64,000 nt of DNA, from the NCBI GenBank assembly GCA_942491345.1, contig CALOAN010000053.1, positions 212,399 through 276,398 of the forward strand, in the 5' to 3' direction. A program made the position numbers and the translations under genes. This stretch comes from JAHEEL01 sp942491345 (GTDB lineage: Bacteria > Actinomycetota > Acidimicrobiia > Spongiisociales > UBA5794). The notes under the pieces were generated by a model that did not search any database, had not been told where the DNA came from, and saw nothing but the letters and a program-made list of their open reading frames with translations. This document shows, piece after piece, positions 33,561 through 42,520 of the stretch (positions are counted from its first letter, which is position 1; each line of letters begins with the position of its first letter).

Positions 33561-35384
33561 TCAGTCGGCCACGAAGATAGTGTCGTGATGCGCGATGGGC
33601 TTGCCGATTCGGCCCAAGCCAACAACCTCATCATGCGCTGAGAGATCGCGCTCCTCGGTGAAGGCGACGACACCGTCGCTTGTGCGAACGACGATGGCGA
33701 GACTCTCGAGCGCGACGGCCGCCGGTTCGACGGGCCGGCCTTCGGAAAGCACCTTCTCGGGCGACGCCACGGTGTACACGACCTCCGCCACACCGCCCCG
33801 CTCGATGTCGGTGTCCCATGCGGCGAGATCGGTTGTCCTTCCGAACATGAGCGTCGCCCCGATCTCGTCGAGCATCTCGTGCATCCCGTTCGTGGTGTGC
33901 GGCGGCATTGCAACGACGATCTCCGGCACGCCGAATCGGTCGGCGGCAATCCGCGCCGCCAGGAGATTGACCTCACCGTTGGGAGTGATTGCAAGCAGCG
34001 CCTTCGCAGACGCAGCCCCCGCCTCATCAAGCACGTCGACGTCGAGCGCGTTGCCCTTCACCACCTCGAGGCCGATTCGTCCGGCGTCCCGGCAGTGATC
34101 GGCATTGCTGTCGACGAGCATGACCGAATCGGACTCGAGACGCCGAGCGACCTCGCGGGCTGTCGGGCCGGCACCCACGACAACGATCCCCTCCCGTTCG
34201 TCGGCGACGAGCTCCCCTCGTCGCTTGAGGTGCTCAACAGCAGCCGTGAGGAGGATCGGGACCGTGGCGGTGGTGGCAATCGCCATGAACACGAGGATCG
34301 AGAAGACGGTTGCGTCGATGAGCCCGGCTGCCAGAGCGAGCTCTGCCACGATGATCTCGACGGCACCGCGCCCGTTCATTCCGGCGCCGACCGCGAGCCC
34401 CTCCCTGAAGCCATACCCGGTCGGCAGATAGAACACCGCCGTACCCAAGATCTTGCCGGCGGTCGCGAGCACGATCACGAGGACGAGAAGGACCGGCGAC
34501 TCGCGGAAAACGTCGAACGAAACATTGAAGCCTGCAGTCACGAAGAACACCGGTGCGAGGAGACCGACCGACATGCCCCTCATCCGTCGCTCAACGGAGC
34601 CGAGGTGGTTGTGTGGAAGGACTCCCTCACGGATGTAGAGGCCGGCCAGGAATGCTCCAAGAATCGCATGAAGACCCGCGGCGTCGGCAGCCGCGGCGAA
34701 CGCGAGGCCGGCGAGCACAGTCACGAACGTCACTGCGGAGGCATCAGCGTTTTTGGCGGCGAGCCTCATGCCAATGATGGGGAACAAACGCGTGCCGATG
34801 ATCCAGGTACCGAGGAGGAATGCGGCTGCTTTGAGGACAGTGAGAGCGATCCCGCCAACAGCGAGTGTTCCCGTCGCAGCGAGGCCGAGGACGGCAGCGA
34901 AGACAATCAAGGCTGCGATATCGGAGAACAGGGCACCTGCCATCAGGACGTGTGCGATGCGGGTGTGCAGGATGCCCAGGTCGACGAGAATCCTCGACTT
35001 CGTTGCGAGCGAGGTAACACCCATAGCCACTCCAACGAAGATCGCGGCAATGGGGTCGTTGTTCACAACCATCATCAGCCCGAACCCCAGCGTCGCTGGA
35101 ACCACGAATCCGCCGACGGCAGCGAGGGCTCCCGCCTTCGATGCATTGCCAATGTCGCGAGGGTCCAGGTGAAGGCCGATGTACAGCATCAGCAGGACGA
35201 CACCCAGTTTTCCGACCACCATGAGGGCGTCGTCTGATTCGAGAAGCCCGAGCAGCGGCGGTCCGAGGATGATGCCCGCCGTGAGTTCGCCCAGAATCGC
35301 CGGATAACCGAACCGCTGGGCCAGACGGCCACCTGCGAGCGCGGCAACAAGAACCAGGAGCAGGTTCATCACATCAAGGCTCAC
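33561..35384 (-). CDS. CPA2 cation:proton antiporter with TrkA-N/TrkA-C domains
   Basis: 607 residues. Twelve or thirteen helices from MNLLLVLVAALAGGRLAQRF. Includes PAILGELTAGIILGPPLLGL, GVAMGVTSLATKSRILVDLG, MAGALFSDIAALIVFAAVLG (antiport Asp in SDI), LHAILGAFLAGLYIREGVLP and GAGMNGRGAVEIIVAELALA. The cytoplasmic TrkA-N domain (GIVVVGAGPTAREVARRLES, MLVDSNADHCRDAGRIGLEV) is followed by a TrkA-C domain (VEPAAVALESLAIVVRTSDG). GTG 35384 (an ATG five codons on is possible). Divergent from the HTH/universal-stress operon. Confidence 0.92.
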   Translation of the reverse strand: MSLDVMNLLLVLVAALAGGRLAQRFGYPAILGELTAGIILGPPLLGLLESDDALMVVGKLGVVLLMLYIGLHLDPRDIGNASKAGALAAVGGFVVPATLGFGLMMVVNNDPIAAIFVGVAMGVTSLATKSRILVDLGILHTRIAHVLMAGALFSDIAALIVFAAVLGLAATGTLAVGGIALTVLKAAAFLLGTWIIGTRLFPIIGMRLAAKNADASAVTFVTVLAGLAFAAAADAAGLHAILGAFLAGLYIREGVLPHNHLGSVERRMRGMSVGLLAPVFFVTAGFNVSFDVFRESPVLLVLVIVLATAGKILGTAVFYLPTGYGFREGLAVGAGMNGRGAVEIIVAELALAAGLIDATVFSILVFMAIATTATVPILLTAAVEHLKRRGELVADEREGIVVVGAGPTAREVARRLESDSVMLVDSNADHCRDAGRIGLEVVKGNALDVDVLDEAGAASAKALLAITPNGEVNLLAARIAADRFGVPEIVVAMPPHTTNGMHEMLDEIGATLMFGRTTDLAAWDTDIERGGVAEVVYTVASPEKVLSEGRPVEPAAVALESLAIVVRTSDGVVAFTEERDLSAHDEVVGLGRIGKPIAHHDTIFVAD

Positions 35385-35445
35385 GTCGACCCCTTGTTCC
35401 GTTTATACGAAAACTTTTGCGTGAATCGTATCGCATGTGTATTGT

Positions 35446-35466
35446 TACGTCAATGAATTCATGTAT
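35446..35466. promoter_or_regulatory. 21-bp candidate operator, copy 2
   Basis: TACGTCAATG then AATTCATGTAT on the plus strand; 17/21 identical to 27856-27876. It contains the perfect palindrome ATGAATTCAT (35453-35462). It lies in the divergent promoter between the CPA2 antiporter (minus) and the HTH/USP pair (plus), 27 nt before the HTH ATG. A second weaker inverted pair, ATACGA (35405-35410) and TCGTAT (35426-35431), stands closer to the antiporter start. Confidence 0.65.
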
Positions 35467-35493
35467 CCCATCTCATGCATTAGGAGTCACACG

Positions 35494-35808
35494 ATGAGCG
35501 AACCGAGCAAGCGGCATGCCTGGGCACTGCTCACCAACCACGGGCACGTGTTGATGAGCATCGCCGACGAGCCGGAGATCAGGATCCGAGAGATTGCGGC
35601 ACGCACGGGCATCACCGAACGAGCGGCACAACGGATTATCGGCGACCTCGAGGCGGCGGGATTCGTATCTCACATCCGGGTGGGCCGGAGGAACCGCTAC
35701 GAGGTCGATGTCGAGTGCAAATCGGCACACCCCCTCGAGCGCCACCTGGATGTCGACTCGCTGAGCGAGCGAAACTCCGAGCCTTCTCAGGCGGGAGGCA
35801 TACGGTGA
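35494..35808 (+). CDS. Small winged-helix regulator, USP-side paralogue
   Basis: 104 residues. HAWALLTNHGHVLMSIADEP, IRIREIAARTGITERAAQRI, IGDLEAAGFVSHIRVGRRNR, then a short polar tail. Paralogue of 27558-27845. TAGGAG ribosome site 8 nt before ATG 35494. Its stop overlaps the start of the universal-stress gene (GTGA at 35805-35808), so the two are coupled. It likely controls the divergent CPA2 antiporter and its own operon through the palindrome upstream. Confidence 0.87.
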   Translation: MSEPSKRHAWALLTNHGHVLMSIADEPEIRIREIAARTGITERAAQRIIGDLEAAGFVSHIRVGRRNRYEVDVECKSAHPLERHLDVDSLSERNSEPSQAGGIR

Positions 35809-36761
35809 AGCGCTTCAGGAACATCCTGGTGGTGGCGAGCGACGATTCGCGCTTTTCGCTTCTGCTTGAACGCGCGCTCGACCTTGCCCGACGCAACGAA
35901 GGGACGATCACGGTGATCGGTGTCGTAGATTCCGAGCGCACGCAGCGCCGTGTCGCGAGTGACAGCGGCGAGGTGTTCGACGTCGGGAGCTTCCTCGTTG
36001 ATGCAAAGCGCGAGGAGCTCGAGGAAGCAACCATGGTCGCTACCGCAGTCCCCTCAGCCGGAGGATCGGTTCCAGTTGACGTGGTCGTGGCCACTGGACG
36101 TGACTTCGTAGAAGTGATACGCAGAGTCGAGCACGCCGGTCACGATCTCGTCATGGTCGGGAGCTCGGCCGGATCCCGATTCCCCGTGCTCGCCGGTTCC
36201 TCCCTCGCAATGCACCTCCTCAGGAAGTGCCCGGTGCCCGTGTGGGTCGATGCCGCCAGCGAGCTCACAAGTCCCGACGTAGCGGTAGCGGTTGGACCTT
36301 TCGACGACGGAATCAGTGGTGACTCGCTTGCCGTGACGCTGCTCGAGATCGCCACTTCATTGGCCGCACGCCGCGGCGGCGCGCTGCATGTGATCCACGC
36401 ATGGAGGCTCGAAGGTGAATCGCTGCTGCGGAGCGGCCGGATGGGGCCTCCGGCGGCTCAGATCGACGCCATGGTCGCCGAGGAATACCAGATCGCACAG
36501 ATGGGCCTCAAGCGCCTCCTCGAGTTCACCCCCGACTTCGACGTTCCGATGGAGCTTCACGTGGACAAGGGAGAGCCCGCCGACGTCATTCAGGGCGTCC
36601 TCGAGTTGCACAGGCCGGGTGTCGTCGTCATGGGTACGCTGGCTCGCGCAGGCCTCAAAGGTGTCTTCATGGGCAACACAGCGGAGCGCGTTCTCGGCAC
36701 AATCGACGGGTCCGTATTGGCGGTGAAACCACGAGGATTCGAGACGCCGGTGGCGGTGTAG
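35805..36761 (+). CDS. Tandem universal-stress-protein domain protein
   Basis: 318 residues with two UspA folds. Domain 1 (1-150): RFRNILVVASDDSRFSLLLE and a degenerate ATP loop VMVGSSAGSRFPVLAGSSLA. Domain 2 (160-310): VAVAVGPFDDGISGDSLAVT, GALHVIHAWRLEGESLL and VVVMGTLARAGLKGVFMGNT followed by AERVLGTIDGSVLAVKP, the G-2x-G-9x-G(S/T)-type nucleotide motif. GTG start inside the GTGA overlap with the regulator. Context suggests a sensor or effector of ionic or energy stress alongside the Mrp and CPA2 antiporters. Confidence 0.9.
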   Translation: MKRFRNILVVASDDSRFSLLLERALDLARRNEGTITVIGVVDSERTQRRVASDSGEVFDVGSFLVDAKREELEEATMVATAVPSAGGSVPVDVVVATGRDFVEVIRRVEHAGHDLVMVGSSAGSRFPVLAGSSLAMHLLRKCPVPVWVDAASELTSPDVAVAVGPFDDGISGDSLAVTLLEIATSLAARRGGALHVIHAWRLEGESLLRSGRMGPPAAQIDAMVAEEYQIAQMGLKRLLEFTPDFDVPMELHVDKGEPADVIQGVLELHRPGVVVMGTLARAGLKGVFMGNTAERVLGTIDGSVLAVKPRGFETPVAV

Positions 36762-36946
36762 CGGTTTCGATGCCGGGTGCTCAGTTGGCAGCGAAATAGC
36801 TGAGGTCTTCGTCTCCGCTACCGAAGGTCGGGCGACTCGGCCGAACGGAAGTCTGGTCGCAACGGTGGCCGCTGGGAGCCGGCACACGACGATGAGGCCA
36901 ACCGCCGACTCTCGGTCGGCGCGGCTCGTGTCCTATTGTTCGCGCC

Positions 36947-37825
36947 GTGACTACCCAGAGGCGCAACTCCATCATCGGGATCACAGCCGCTCTGCTGATC
37001 GGCGCGTTCGTTGCATGGGCCGGGAGCGACGGGAGCAGAGAGGTTGGAGGAATCGCGGTGTTCGCCTTGGGTGCACTCCTCGCGTACGCCATAAATTGGC
37101 TGGTGTTCATACCTTCCAACCGAGCAAAGACCGAGCACTACTTCGACCTCACCGGAAGCGTGACCTACCTCTCGGTGACCGTCGTTGCGCTCCTACTCAG
37201 CGACGACCTCGACGCTCGGGCCGTGATCGTGGCAGCGATGGTCGCGGTCTGGGCATTGAGGCTCGGCTCGTTCCTCTTCCGCCGCGTGCGTCGAGACGGC
37301 CGCGACGGCCGCTTCGACGAGATCAAGATCGATCCCCTCCGGTTCTTCATGACATGGACGTTGCAGGGCTTGTGGGTGCTCCTCACGATTGCGTGTGCCC
37401 TGGCAATCATCACGAGCATCGAACGCCGCTCAATCGGCTGGCTCGCTGTCGTCGGAATCGCCATCTGGATTGCCGGCTTCGCAATCGAAGTGATGGCCGA
37501 CCAGCAGAAATCTGTGTTCAAACGTGATCCGGCGAACGAGGGCAAGTTCATCTCGACCGGCCTTTGGGCCTGGTCTCGGCACCCCAACTACTTCGGCGAG
37601 ATCGCCTTGTGGACGGGCATCGCCATCATGGCCATTCCGCTGTTGTCCGGCTGGCGTTGGGTGGTGCTGATCTCCCCGGTGTTCGTCACGCTGTTGCTGA
37701 CCCGTGTCAGTGGCATCCCGATGCTCGAAGCCCGAGCTCAGAAGCGCTGGGGCGACGACGACGATTTCCAGGCCTACACCCGCAACACGTCGGTGCTGAT
37801 CCCCCGCCCCCCCGCAAGTAGCTGA
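36947..37825 (+). CDS. DUF1295 membrane protein (steroid 5-alpha-reductase-like)
   Basis: 292 residues, about eight helices. DUF1295 marks: HYFDLTGSVTYLSVTVVALL, ALRLGSFLFRRVRRDGRDGR FDEIK, FFMTWTLQGLWVLLTIACAL, ADQQKSVFKRDP, GKFISTGLWAWSRHPNYFGE and ISGIPMLEARAQKRWGDD-type end. The NADPH-binding C-terminal region resembles steroid 5-alpha-reductases and isoprenylcysteine methyltransferases. Inner membrane; substrate unknown. GTG 36947. Confidence 0.9.
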   Translation: MTTQRRNSIIGITAALLIGAFVAWAGSDGSREVGGIAVFALGALLAYAINWLVFIPSNRAKTEHYFDLTGSVTYLSVTVVALLLSDDLDARAVIVAAMVAVWALRLGSFLFRRVRRDGRDGRFDEIKIDPLRFFMTWTLQGLWVLLTIACALAIITSIERRSIGWLAVVGIAIWIAGFAIEVMADQQKSVFKRDPANEGKFISTGLWAWSRHPNYFGEIALWTGIAIMAIPLLSGWRWVVLISPVFVTLLLTRVSGIPMLEARAQKRWGDDDDFQAYTRNTSVLIPRPPASS

Positions 37826-37921
37826 GCGGTTCACGAAGAAGCTCGGGATTGGTGCCCCGCCGAGCGGAGAGCTAGCTTCGTTTGTGGGACATCTTCAGCC
37901 GCAGTTGGTTACGCTCGACGC

Positions 37922-39079
37922 GTGGCACAGAGCGGGAACCAGGCTCATGAGCGCGGTGAGAATCCTGTGGTCCGTCGACGACGTGCACGCGGTGTCGGCA
38001 TTCCGTTTGAGGGTCGAACGGGACCGAACAACGCGATCACCGACGTGAGCGGTCTCGAGGTCGGATACGCGACGCTGATAGAGGGCCACGGTTCCCTCAA
38101 GGTGGGGAGCGGACCGATCAGGACGGGTGTCACCGCCATCTGGCCACGCGGCAAGGACTCGGACAAGGGCTCCTTTGCTTCGTGGCAGACGCTTCACGGC
38201 AACGGGGAAATGACCGGGTCGCTCTATGTCGAGGACCAGGGGTGGTTGCTTCCTGGTCCGGTGATGATCACGAACACGCTCAGCGTGGGCACGGTCCACG
38301 AGGCGGTGATCCGGTGGCAGACGGAGAGGGATCGGCGGCTCACCAGCTTGCCGGTCGTGGCGGAGACATGGGACGGCTACCTCAACGACATCCGCGGCCT
38401 CCATGTCCGTGCAGAACACGTCTTCGCTGCGCTCGACGGCGCCGGCGGCGGTCCGATCGCCGAGGGGAACGTCGGTGGCGGCACCGGCATGATCTGTCAC
38501 GGGTACAAGGGAGGCACCGGAACATCGTCTCGAGTGGTGCCTGATGGCTACACCGTGGGGGTGCTGGTCCAGGCCAACTACGGGGTAGGGCCGGCCTTGA
38601 CCATCGCCGGCGTTCCTGTTGGGCGTGAACTTGGCTGCGCGACCTGGCCTTGCGGCGGAGAGCACGAGTCGGCACCGGCCGGTGAGAGCTCCATCATCGC
38701 CATTGTCGCCACCGACGCACCGATCCTCAGGACGGAGCTGCGACAGGTCGCCAAACGGGTCAGTCTCGGTGTGGGCCGGGTCGGCGGCATCGGAGATGAG
38801 GGCTCAGGCGACATCTTCTTGGCCTTCTCAACCGGTCTCGACGTCGAGGGTGAGGGCCCCAGCTACCCGATGGAGGCTCTCTTGGGGCATCTCGATTCGC
38901 TCTACGAGGCGACGATCCAGGCCACCGAGGAAGCGATCGTCAACGCACTCGTAGCCGCCAGAACAATGGTGGGTGTCGACGGACGCCGCGTGCAGGCCCT
39001 ACCCCTGGATCGGGTGCGCGACATGCTGGGGCAATTTGGCCGACTCGCCACCTCGTCGAATATCGACAACAGCGCGTGA
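37922..39079 (+). CDS. P1-family peptidase (DmpA-like aminopeptidase, S58)
   Basis: 385 residues. N-terminal nucleophile-type hydrolase that self-cleaves into two chains. Family marks: GPNNAITDVSGLEVGYATLI, VTAIWPRGKDS, ITNTLSVGTVHEAVIRW, VVAETWDGYLNDIRG, EGNVGGGTGMICHGYKGGTG followed by TSSR, where the cleavage site and nucleophile Ser sit, and GVLVQANYG with the supporting Asn. The C-terminal chain ends EAIVNALVAARTMVGVDGRR, also typical. Acts on N-terminal residues of peptides or amides. Cytoplasmic. GTG 37922. Confidence 0.93.
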   Translation: MAQSGNQAHERGENPVVRRRRARGVGIPFEGRTGPNNAITDVSGLEVGYATLIEGHGSLKVGSGPIRTGVTAIWPRGKDSDKGSFASWQTLHGNGEMTGSLYVEDQGWLLPGPVMITNTLSVGTVHEAVIRWQTERDRRLTSLPVVAETWDGYLNDIRGLHVRAEHVFAALDGAGGGPIAEGNVGGGTGMICHGYKGGTGTSSRVVPDGYTVGVLVQANYGVGPALTIAGVPVGRELGCATWPCGGEHESAPAGESSIIAIVATDAPILRTELRQVAKRVSLGVGRVGGIGDEGSGDIFLAFSTGLDVEGEGPSYPMEALLGHLDSLYEATIQATEEAIVNALVAARTMVGVDGRRVQALPLDRVRDMLGQFGRLATSSNIDNSA

Positions 39080-39324
39080 GGTCGTCTTTCATCGCGCTCC
39101 ACGCTCGGAGCAAACGTCGTTGTTGCGCCTCGCTGGTGATCTCGACAACGTGCAGAAGATTCGCGTGTTGGTAGGAGTTCGACATCAACGCCGAGATACC
39201 GCATTCCTTCCCATCGTCGTATCTGGCCCGCGCCGGTTCACGATGGCGGGGCGGTTATGGTCGGGGATGGCGATTGAGCCAATCGACGGTGCGGCGCCCC
39301 CGACGTCGCGAGCAAGGAGAGACA

Positions 39325-39777
39325 GTGTCTGTGTGGTTCGAGGGCAGCGGCGACATCGACTGCAGTATTGGAGAAGTGAAGCAGGCTCTCGAGAATCACG
39401 GCGAGCTCTTCGTCGGGATCGTTAGCCGTATGCCGGGTATGACGAGCGTCGAATTGGTGAAACAGGGAAGCGACTCTGCAACGATCAGGACCAACGAGGG
39501 CCTCATGACCCGTTCGAACATTTCCAAACGCGTCGAGGCTGAGCGCGTGGAGATCGAGTTCGACGAGAAATACGAAGCCGGATCGAAGGTCACCGCCACC
39601 TCGCACTTCTCTGACGAATTCACAACGAGCAACAAGGGAGTAGCACATCGCCTCGTCATCAGCGACGTCGAGGCGCCCGGATTCCTCGGCTTCTTCTACC
39701 AGAGATTCGGTAACTCCAAGACGGGGAACGCCTTCCTGGCGGCATACAAGGGCTACCTCGAAGAAGAGGGCCGCTGA
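39325..39777 (+). CDS. SRPBCC-like hypothetical protein
   Basis: 150 residues. START/SRPBCC-like pattern: helix IGEVKQALENHGELFVGIVS, strands MTSVELVKQGSDSATIRT, ERVEIEFDEKYEAGSKVTAT, AHRLVISDVEAPGFLG, and a closing C-terminal helix GNAFLAAYKGYLEE. Start set at GTG 39325 because AAGGAGA ends 4 nt before it; an ATG at 39274 would give a basic extension with poor coding character. Function unknown. Confidence 0.7.
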   Translation: MSVWFEGSGDIDCSIGEVKQALENHGELFVGIVSRMPGMTSVELVKQGSDSATIRTNEGLMTRSNISKRVEAERVEIEFDEKYEAGSKVTATSHFSDEFTTSNKGVAHRLVISDVEAPGFLGFFYQRFGNSKTGNAFLAAYKGYLEEEGR

Positions 39778-39870
39778 CTCCAGCGGTCCGGACTCGACAC
39801 GATGTCAGAGGACCCGGCCGAGCTCATCGAGGCCGCTCACGTAGGTAGCACGTTCCGGTAGGTTTGCCCT

Positions 39871-41049
39871 ATGGACAGCCGAGTGACCCCCTTGCCGCAC
39901 CCCTCGGAGCCCGCGCCCCCACCGCTCCGTTCGAACCATAGATGGACTGGCGTGCTCCTGGTGGTCGCGGGGATCGCCTTCGGCTTCCTTATGGGCCAGG
40001 GAACCACCGACGACCGTTCATCGGTTGACACCGAATCTGCCGAGGCGGTCACGTCCACGTCCTCGCCGGCCGATCAGGTCGTGGCGTCCGAATTGCCAAC
40101 CGAGGAGGTCATGAGATTCCCCGGAACCATCCTCGCGTCGGTGGAATTCGGGAGGGGTCTGATGACATGGCCCGGAGATGGCAGTCCGATCAAGACCCGG
40201 CTCGCCTCTGACGTCTCGGCAGCCGCATACGACGCTGCCCAGGGCCGGATCGCGGTCACCCTTCCAGAGTACGGCACCGAGAGGCTCGCACTGCATGTTG
40301 GAAGTGTCGGCGACCTGCGATTTGTCGCGTCCGGCGTCACGGGCTTCGCCTGGCACCCGACCGATCCCAGCGCCATCGCCTGGGTGGAGGAGTCCGAGGA
40401 CGGCTTTGCTCTGCTGAAGGCCAAGGTCTCCGACGGCGTGATCATGGCGTCGCAGATCACCGTCCTACGCGACACGGTCCGACCCGTGGCGTGGGGCTCG
40501 TGGGGCTACGCCCTCCAGGGCGACAACGGCCTCACGACGATCGCCCCTTCCGGAGACGTCGTTGCCAACGCCGATGTCCAGCTCGTGGCAGCGGGGAGCG
40601 ACGGACGTCTGGTTGTATCACGACCGGCGGGTACCCCACTGAGCAGCGACTGGGCAATCACCGAGCCTGACCTGGCCGACCAGCAGGCCCTCGGACGGTT
40701 CAATGCTCTCGAAGAGCACCCGACGGCGGCTGCGATCCTCCCAATCAGCGGCCGCATCGTGCTCGTGAGCAATCGATTCGGTGACGGATCCGATCTCGCT
40801 CGAATCGAGATCCTCTCCGCCGACGGCACCAGCCAGGCGGTGATCCGATCCGGCATGATCGCCGATTCCATCGCCTGGAGCCCCGACGAGGCTCGCTTGG
40901 CGGTTGGCGGCTACTACTACGGGTCCAATCAGGTCCGCTCCGTCGTCCTCCTTGCCGACTCCGAGGGCGCCGGTGACACGATCGAGGTGCCGTTCGACCA
41001 TCAGGTACGTCCGCTCGGTATCCGGAACGGAAGCAACGAGCCCCTGTAG
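39871..41049 (+). CDS. Membrane-anchored beta-propeller-like protein (PD40/WD-type)
   Basis: 392 residues. A short Pro-rich cytoplasmic N-terminus, one transmembrane helix (WTGVLLVVAGIAFGFLMGQG, about 25-44), a Ser/Thr/Glu-rich linker and then an extracytoplasmic domain of repeated strands with propeller-like turns (FAWHPTDPSAIAWVEES, VAWGSWGYALQGDNG, IAWSPDEARLAVGGYYYG). It looks like a TolB/PD40-type propeller with few clear blades. Function unknown; no partner gene adjacent. ATG 39871. Confidence 0.7.
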   Translation: MDSRVTPLPHPSEPAPPPLRSNHRWTGVLLVVAGIAFGFLMGQGTTDDRSSVDTESAEAVTSTSSPADQVVASELPTEEVMRFPGTILASVEFGRGLMTWPGDGSPIKTRLASDVSAAAYDAAQGRIAVTLPEYGTERLALHVGSVGDLRFVASGVTGFAWHPTDPSAIAWVEESEDGFALLKAKVSDGVIMASQITVLRDTVRPVAWGSWGYALQGDNGLTTIAPSGDVVANADVQLVAAGSDGRLVVSRPAGTPLSSDWAITEPDLADQQALGRFNALEEHPTAAAILPISGRIVLVSNRFGDGSDLARIEILSADGTSQAVIRSGMIADSIAWSPDEARLAVGGYYYGSNQVRSVVLLADSEGAGDTIEVPFDHQVRPLGIRNGSNEPL

Positions 41050-41177
41050 GTCCACTCGGCGCATGTGCGACCTCCGCAGGTCGTCCTGGGCCCATTCGTC
41101 ACGAGTGCGAGGCGCAACCAGAGGTCACGGGCGGCCGCTGCCGTATAGTCGGATGGTCCTTTGACCAGCGAGGTTCG

Positions 41178-42338
41178 ATGCTCTCGGCGCAGCCCACATG
41201 CTTCCTTATCGCAGACATCTCCGGGTACACCGGCTACCTGGCGGGTGTTGAACTGGATCACGCCCAGGACATCCTGGCCGACCTCATCGGCTCGGTTGTC
41301 GCGGCGCTGCGCCCCAACTTCTCCCTGGCAAAGCTCGAGGGCGACGCCGCCTTCACCTATTCCCCTGCGGAGACGATCGACGGGTCGATGCTGCTCGACA
41401 CGATCGAGCGCTGCTACTTCGGGTTTCGCCGCCGTCGTCGCGACGTCCGCCAGGCCACCTCGTGTGACTGCAACGCCTGTGTCCGAATCCCTGATCTGGA
41501 CCTCAAGTTCGCTGTCCACCATGGTCCTGCCATCTACCAGGAAGTCGCCGGACAACAGGAGATCCTCGGCTCGGACGTGATCGTCGTCCACAGGCTGCTC
41601 AAGAGCGACGTCGTCGAACGGCTCAACATGGCCGCGTACGCCCTCATCAGTCAGCAGTGCATCGACGTCACCGATATCGACCCCGGGGCCCTCGGCATGC
41701 AGCAGCACACCCAGGACTACGAGGGCATCGGAGAGGTGGCGGCCTGGGCCTACGACCTCGAGGAGCGCTGGCAGGAGGAGGAAGTCCGCCGCCGCATCAT
41801 CGTCTCCGCCAACGAATCCATCCTCACCATATCGACACCGACGACGGTGCCGCCGCAGGTCGCCTGGGAATTCCTGACCAAACCCGGGCAGCGGATGTCA
41901 TGGCAACCATGGGTGACCGAGGTGGAGATCAAGGGCGCCACCGGCGGGCGTCGCGGGCTCGGCTCGGCCAACCACTGCATGCATGGATCGGATTCCGTCA
42001 TCGAAAAGATCCTCGACTGGCGGCCATACGACTACGTGACCGACCGCACGATCGTCGACACGCCAGTCGTACCGGTCCGGTTCCTCCACACGATCGAGTT
42101 CGAGCCGAACACCGACGGCACCATCATCCACTACCGATTCGCCCAGCCCGAAACACCGGAAGAGCAGGAGCTCGCCAAGGATATCGCCCCCGCATACGGC
42201 GAGGCACTCAAGTCGGCCATGCCCTCACTCATCGATCAGCTGGAAATCGAGTACGCCAACCGCATCACCGACCGCGGCCCGGAACCCGAGATGGACCTCG
42301 GGAGCACAGCGGTCACACCCGATCCATCGACGGACTAG
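41178..42338 (+). CDS. DUF2652 (cyclase-like) domain fused to SRPBCC domain
   Basis: 386 residues. The N-terminal half (1-200) is DUF2652, which resembles the class III nucleotidyl-cyclase fold: TCFLIADISGYTGYLAGVEL (cyclase-type DISGYT in place of the catalytic DI.GFT strand), FSLAKLEGDAAFTYSP and LKFAVHHGPAIYQEVAGQQE. There is a CDCNAC Cys pair in the middle. The C-terminal half (220-370) is SRPBCC/START-like (ISTPTTVPPQVAWEFLTKPG, MSWQPWVTEVEIKGATGG, GTIIHYRFAQPE). The second metal Asp position reads GDAAF. A soluble two-domain protein that may sense a ligand rather than make cyclic nucleotides. ATG 41178. Confidence 0.82.
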   Translation: MLSAQPTCFLIADISGYTGYLAGVELDHAQDILADLIGSVVAALRPNFSLAKLEGDAAFTYSPAETIDGSMLLDTIERCYFGFRRRRRDVRQATSCDCNACVRIPDLDLKFAVHHGPAIYQEVAGQQEILGSDVIVVHRLLKSDVVERLNMAAYALISQQCIDVTDIDPGALGMQQHTQDYEGIGEVAAWAYDLEERWQEEEVRRRIIVSANESILTISTPTTVPPQVAWEFLTKPGQRMSWQPWVTEVEIKGATGGRRGLGSANHCMHGSDSVIEKILDWRPYDYVTDRTIVDTPVVPVRFLHTIEFEPNTDGTIIHYRFAQPETPEEQELAKDIAPAYGEALKSAMPSLIDQLEIEYANRITDRGPEPEMDLGSTAVTPDPSTD

Positions 42339-42520
42339 CCGCAGGCCGGCAACCTACAACAACGAGATTGCGCACCTCGATGTCGCACGGTGGTGTCTGA
42401 GGTCCCGGCTCCGTGGCATCGCGCCAACTCGGGATTGACTCATCGACATCCGTCTCCGTTACGGCCGACGGCGGTCGGAGGCCCGAACGGTGGGACGACC
42501 CGGCGCCTAGGGTCCGGTGC

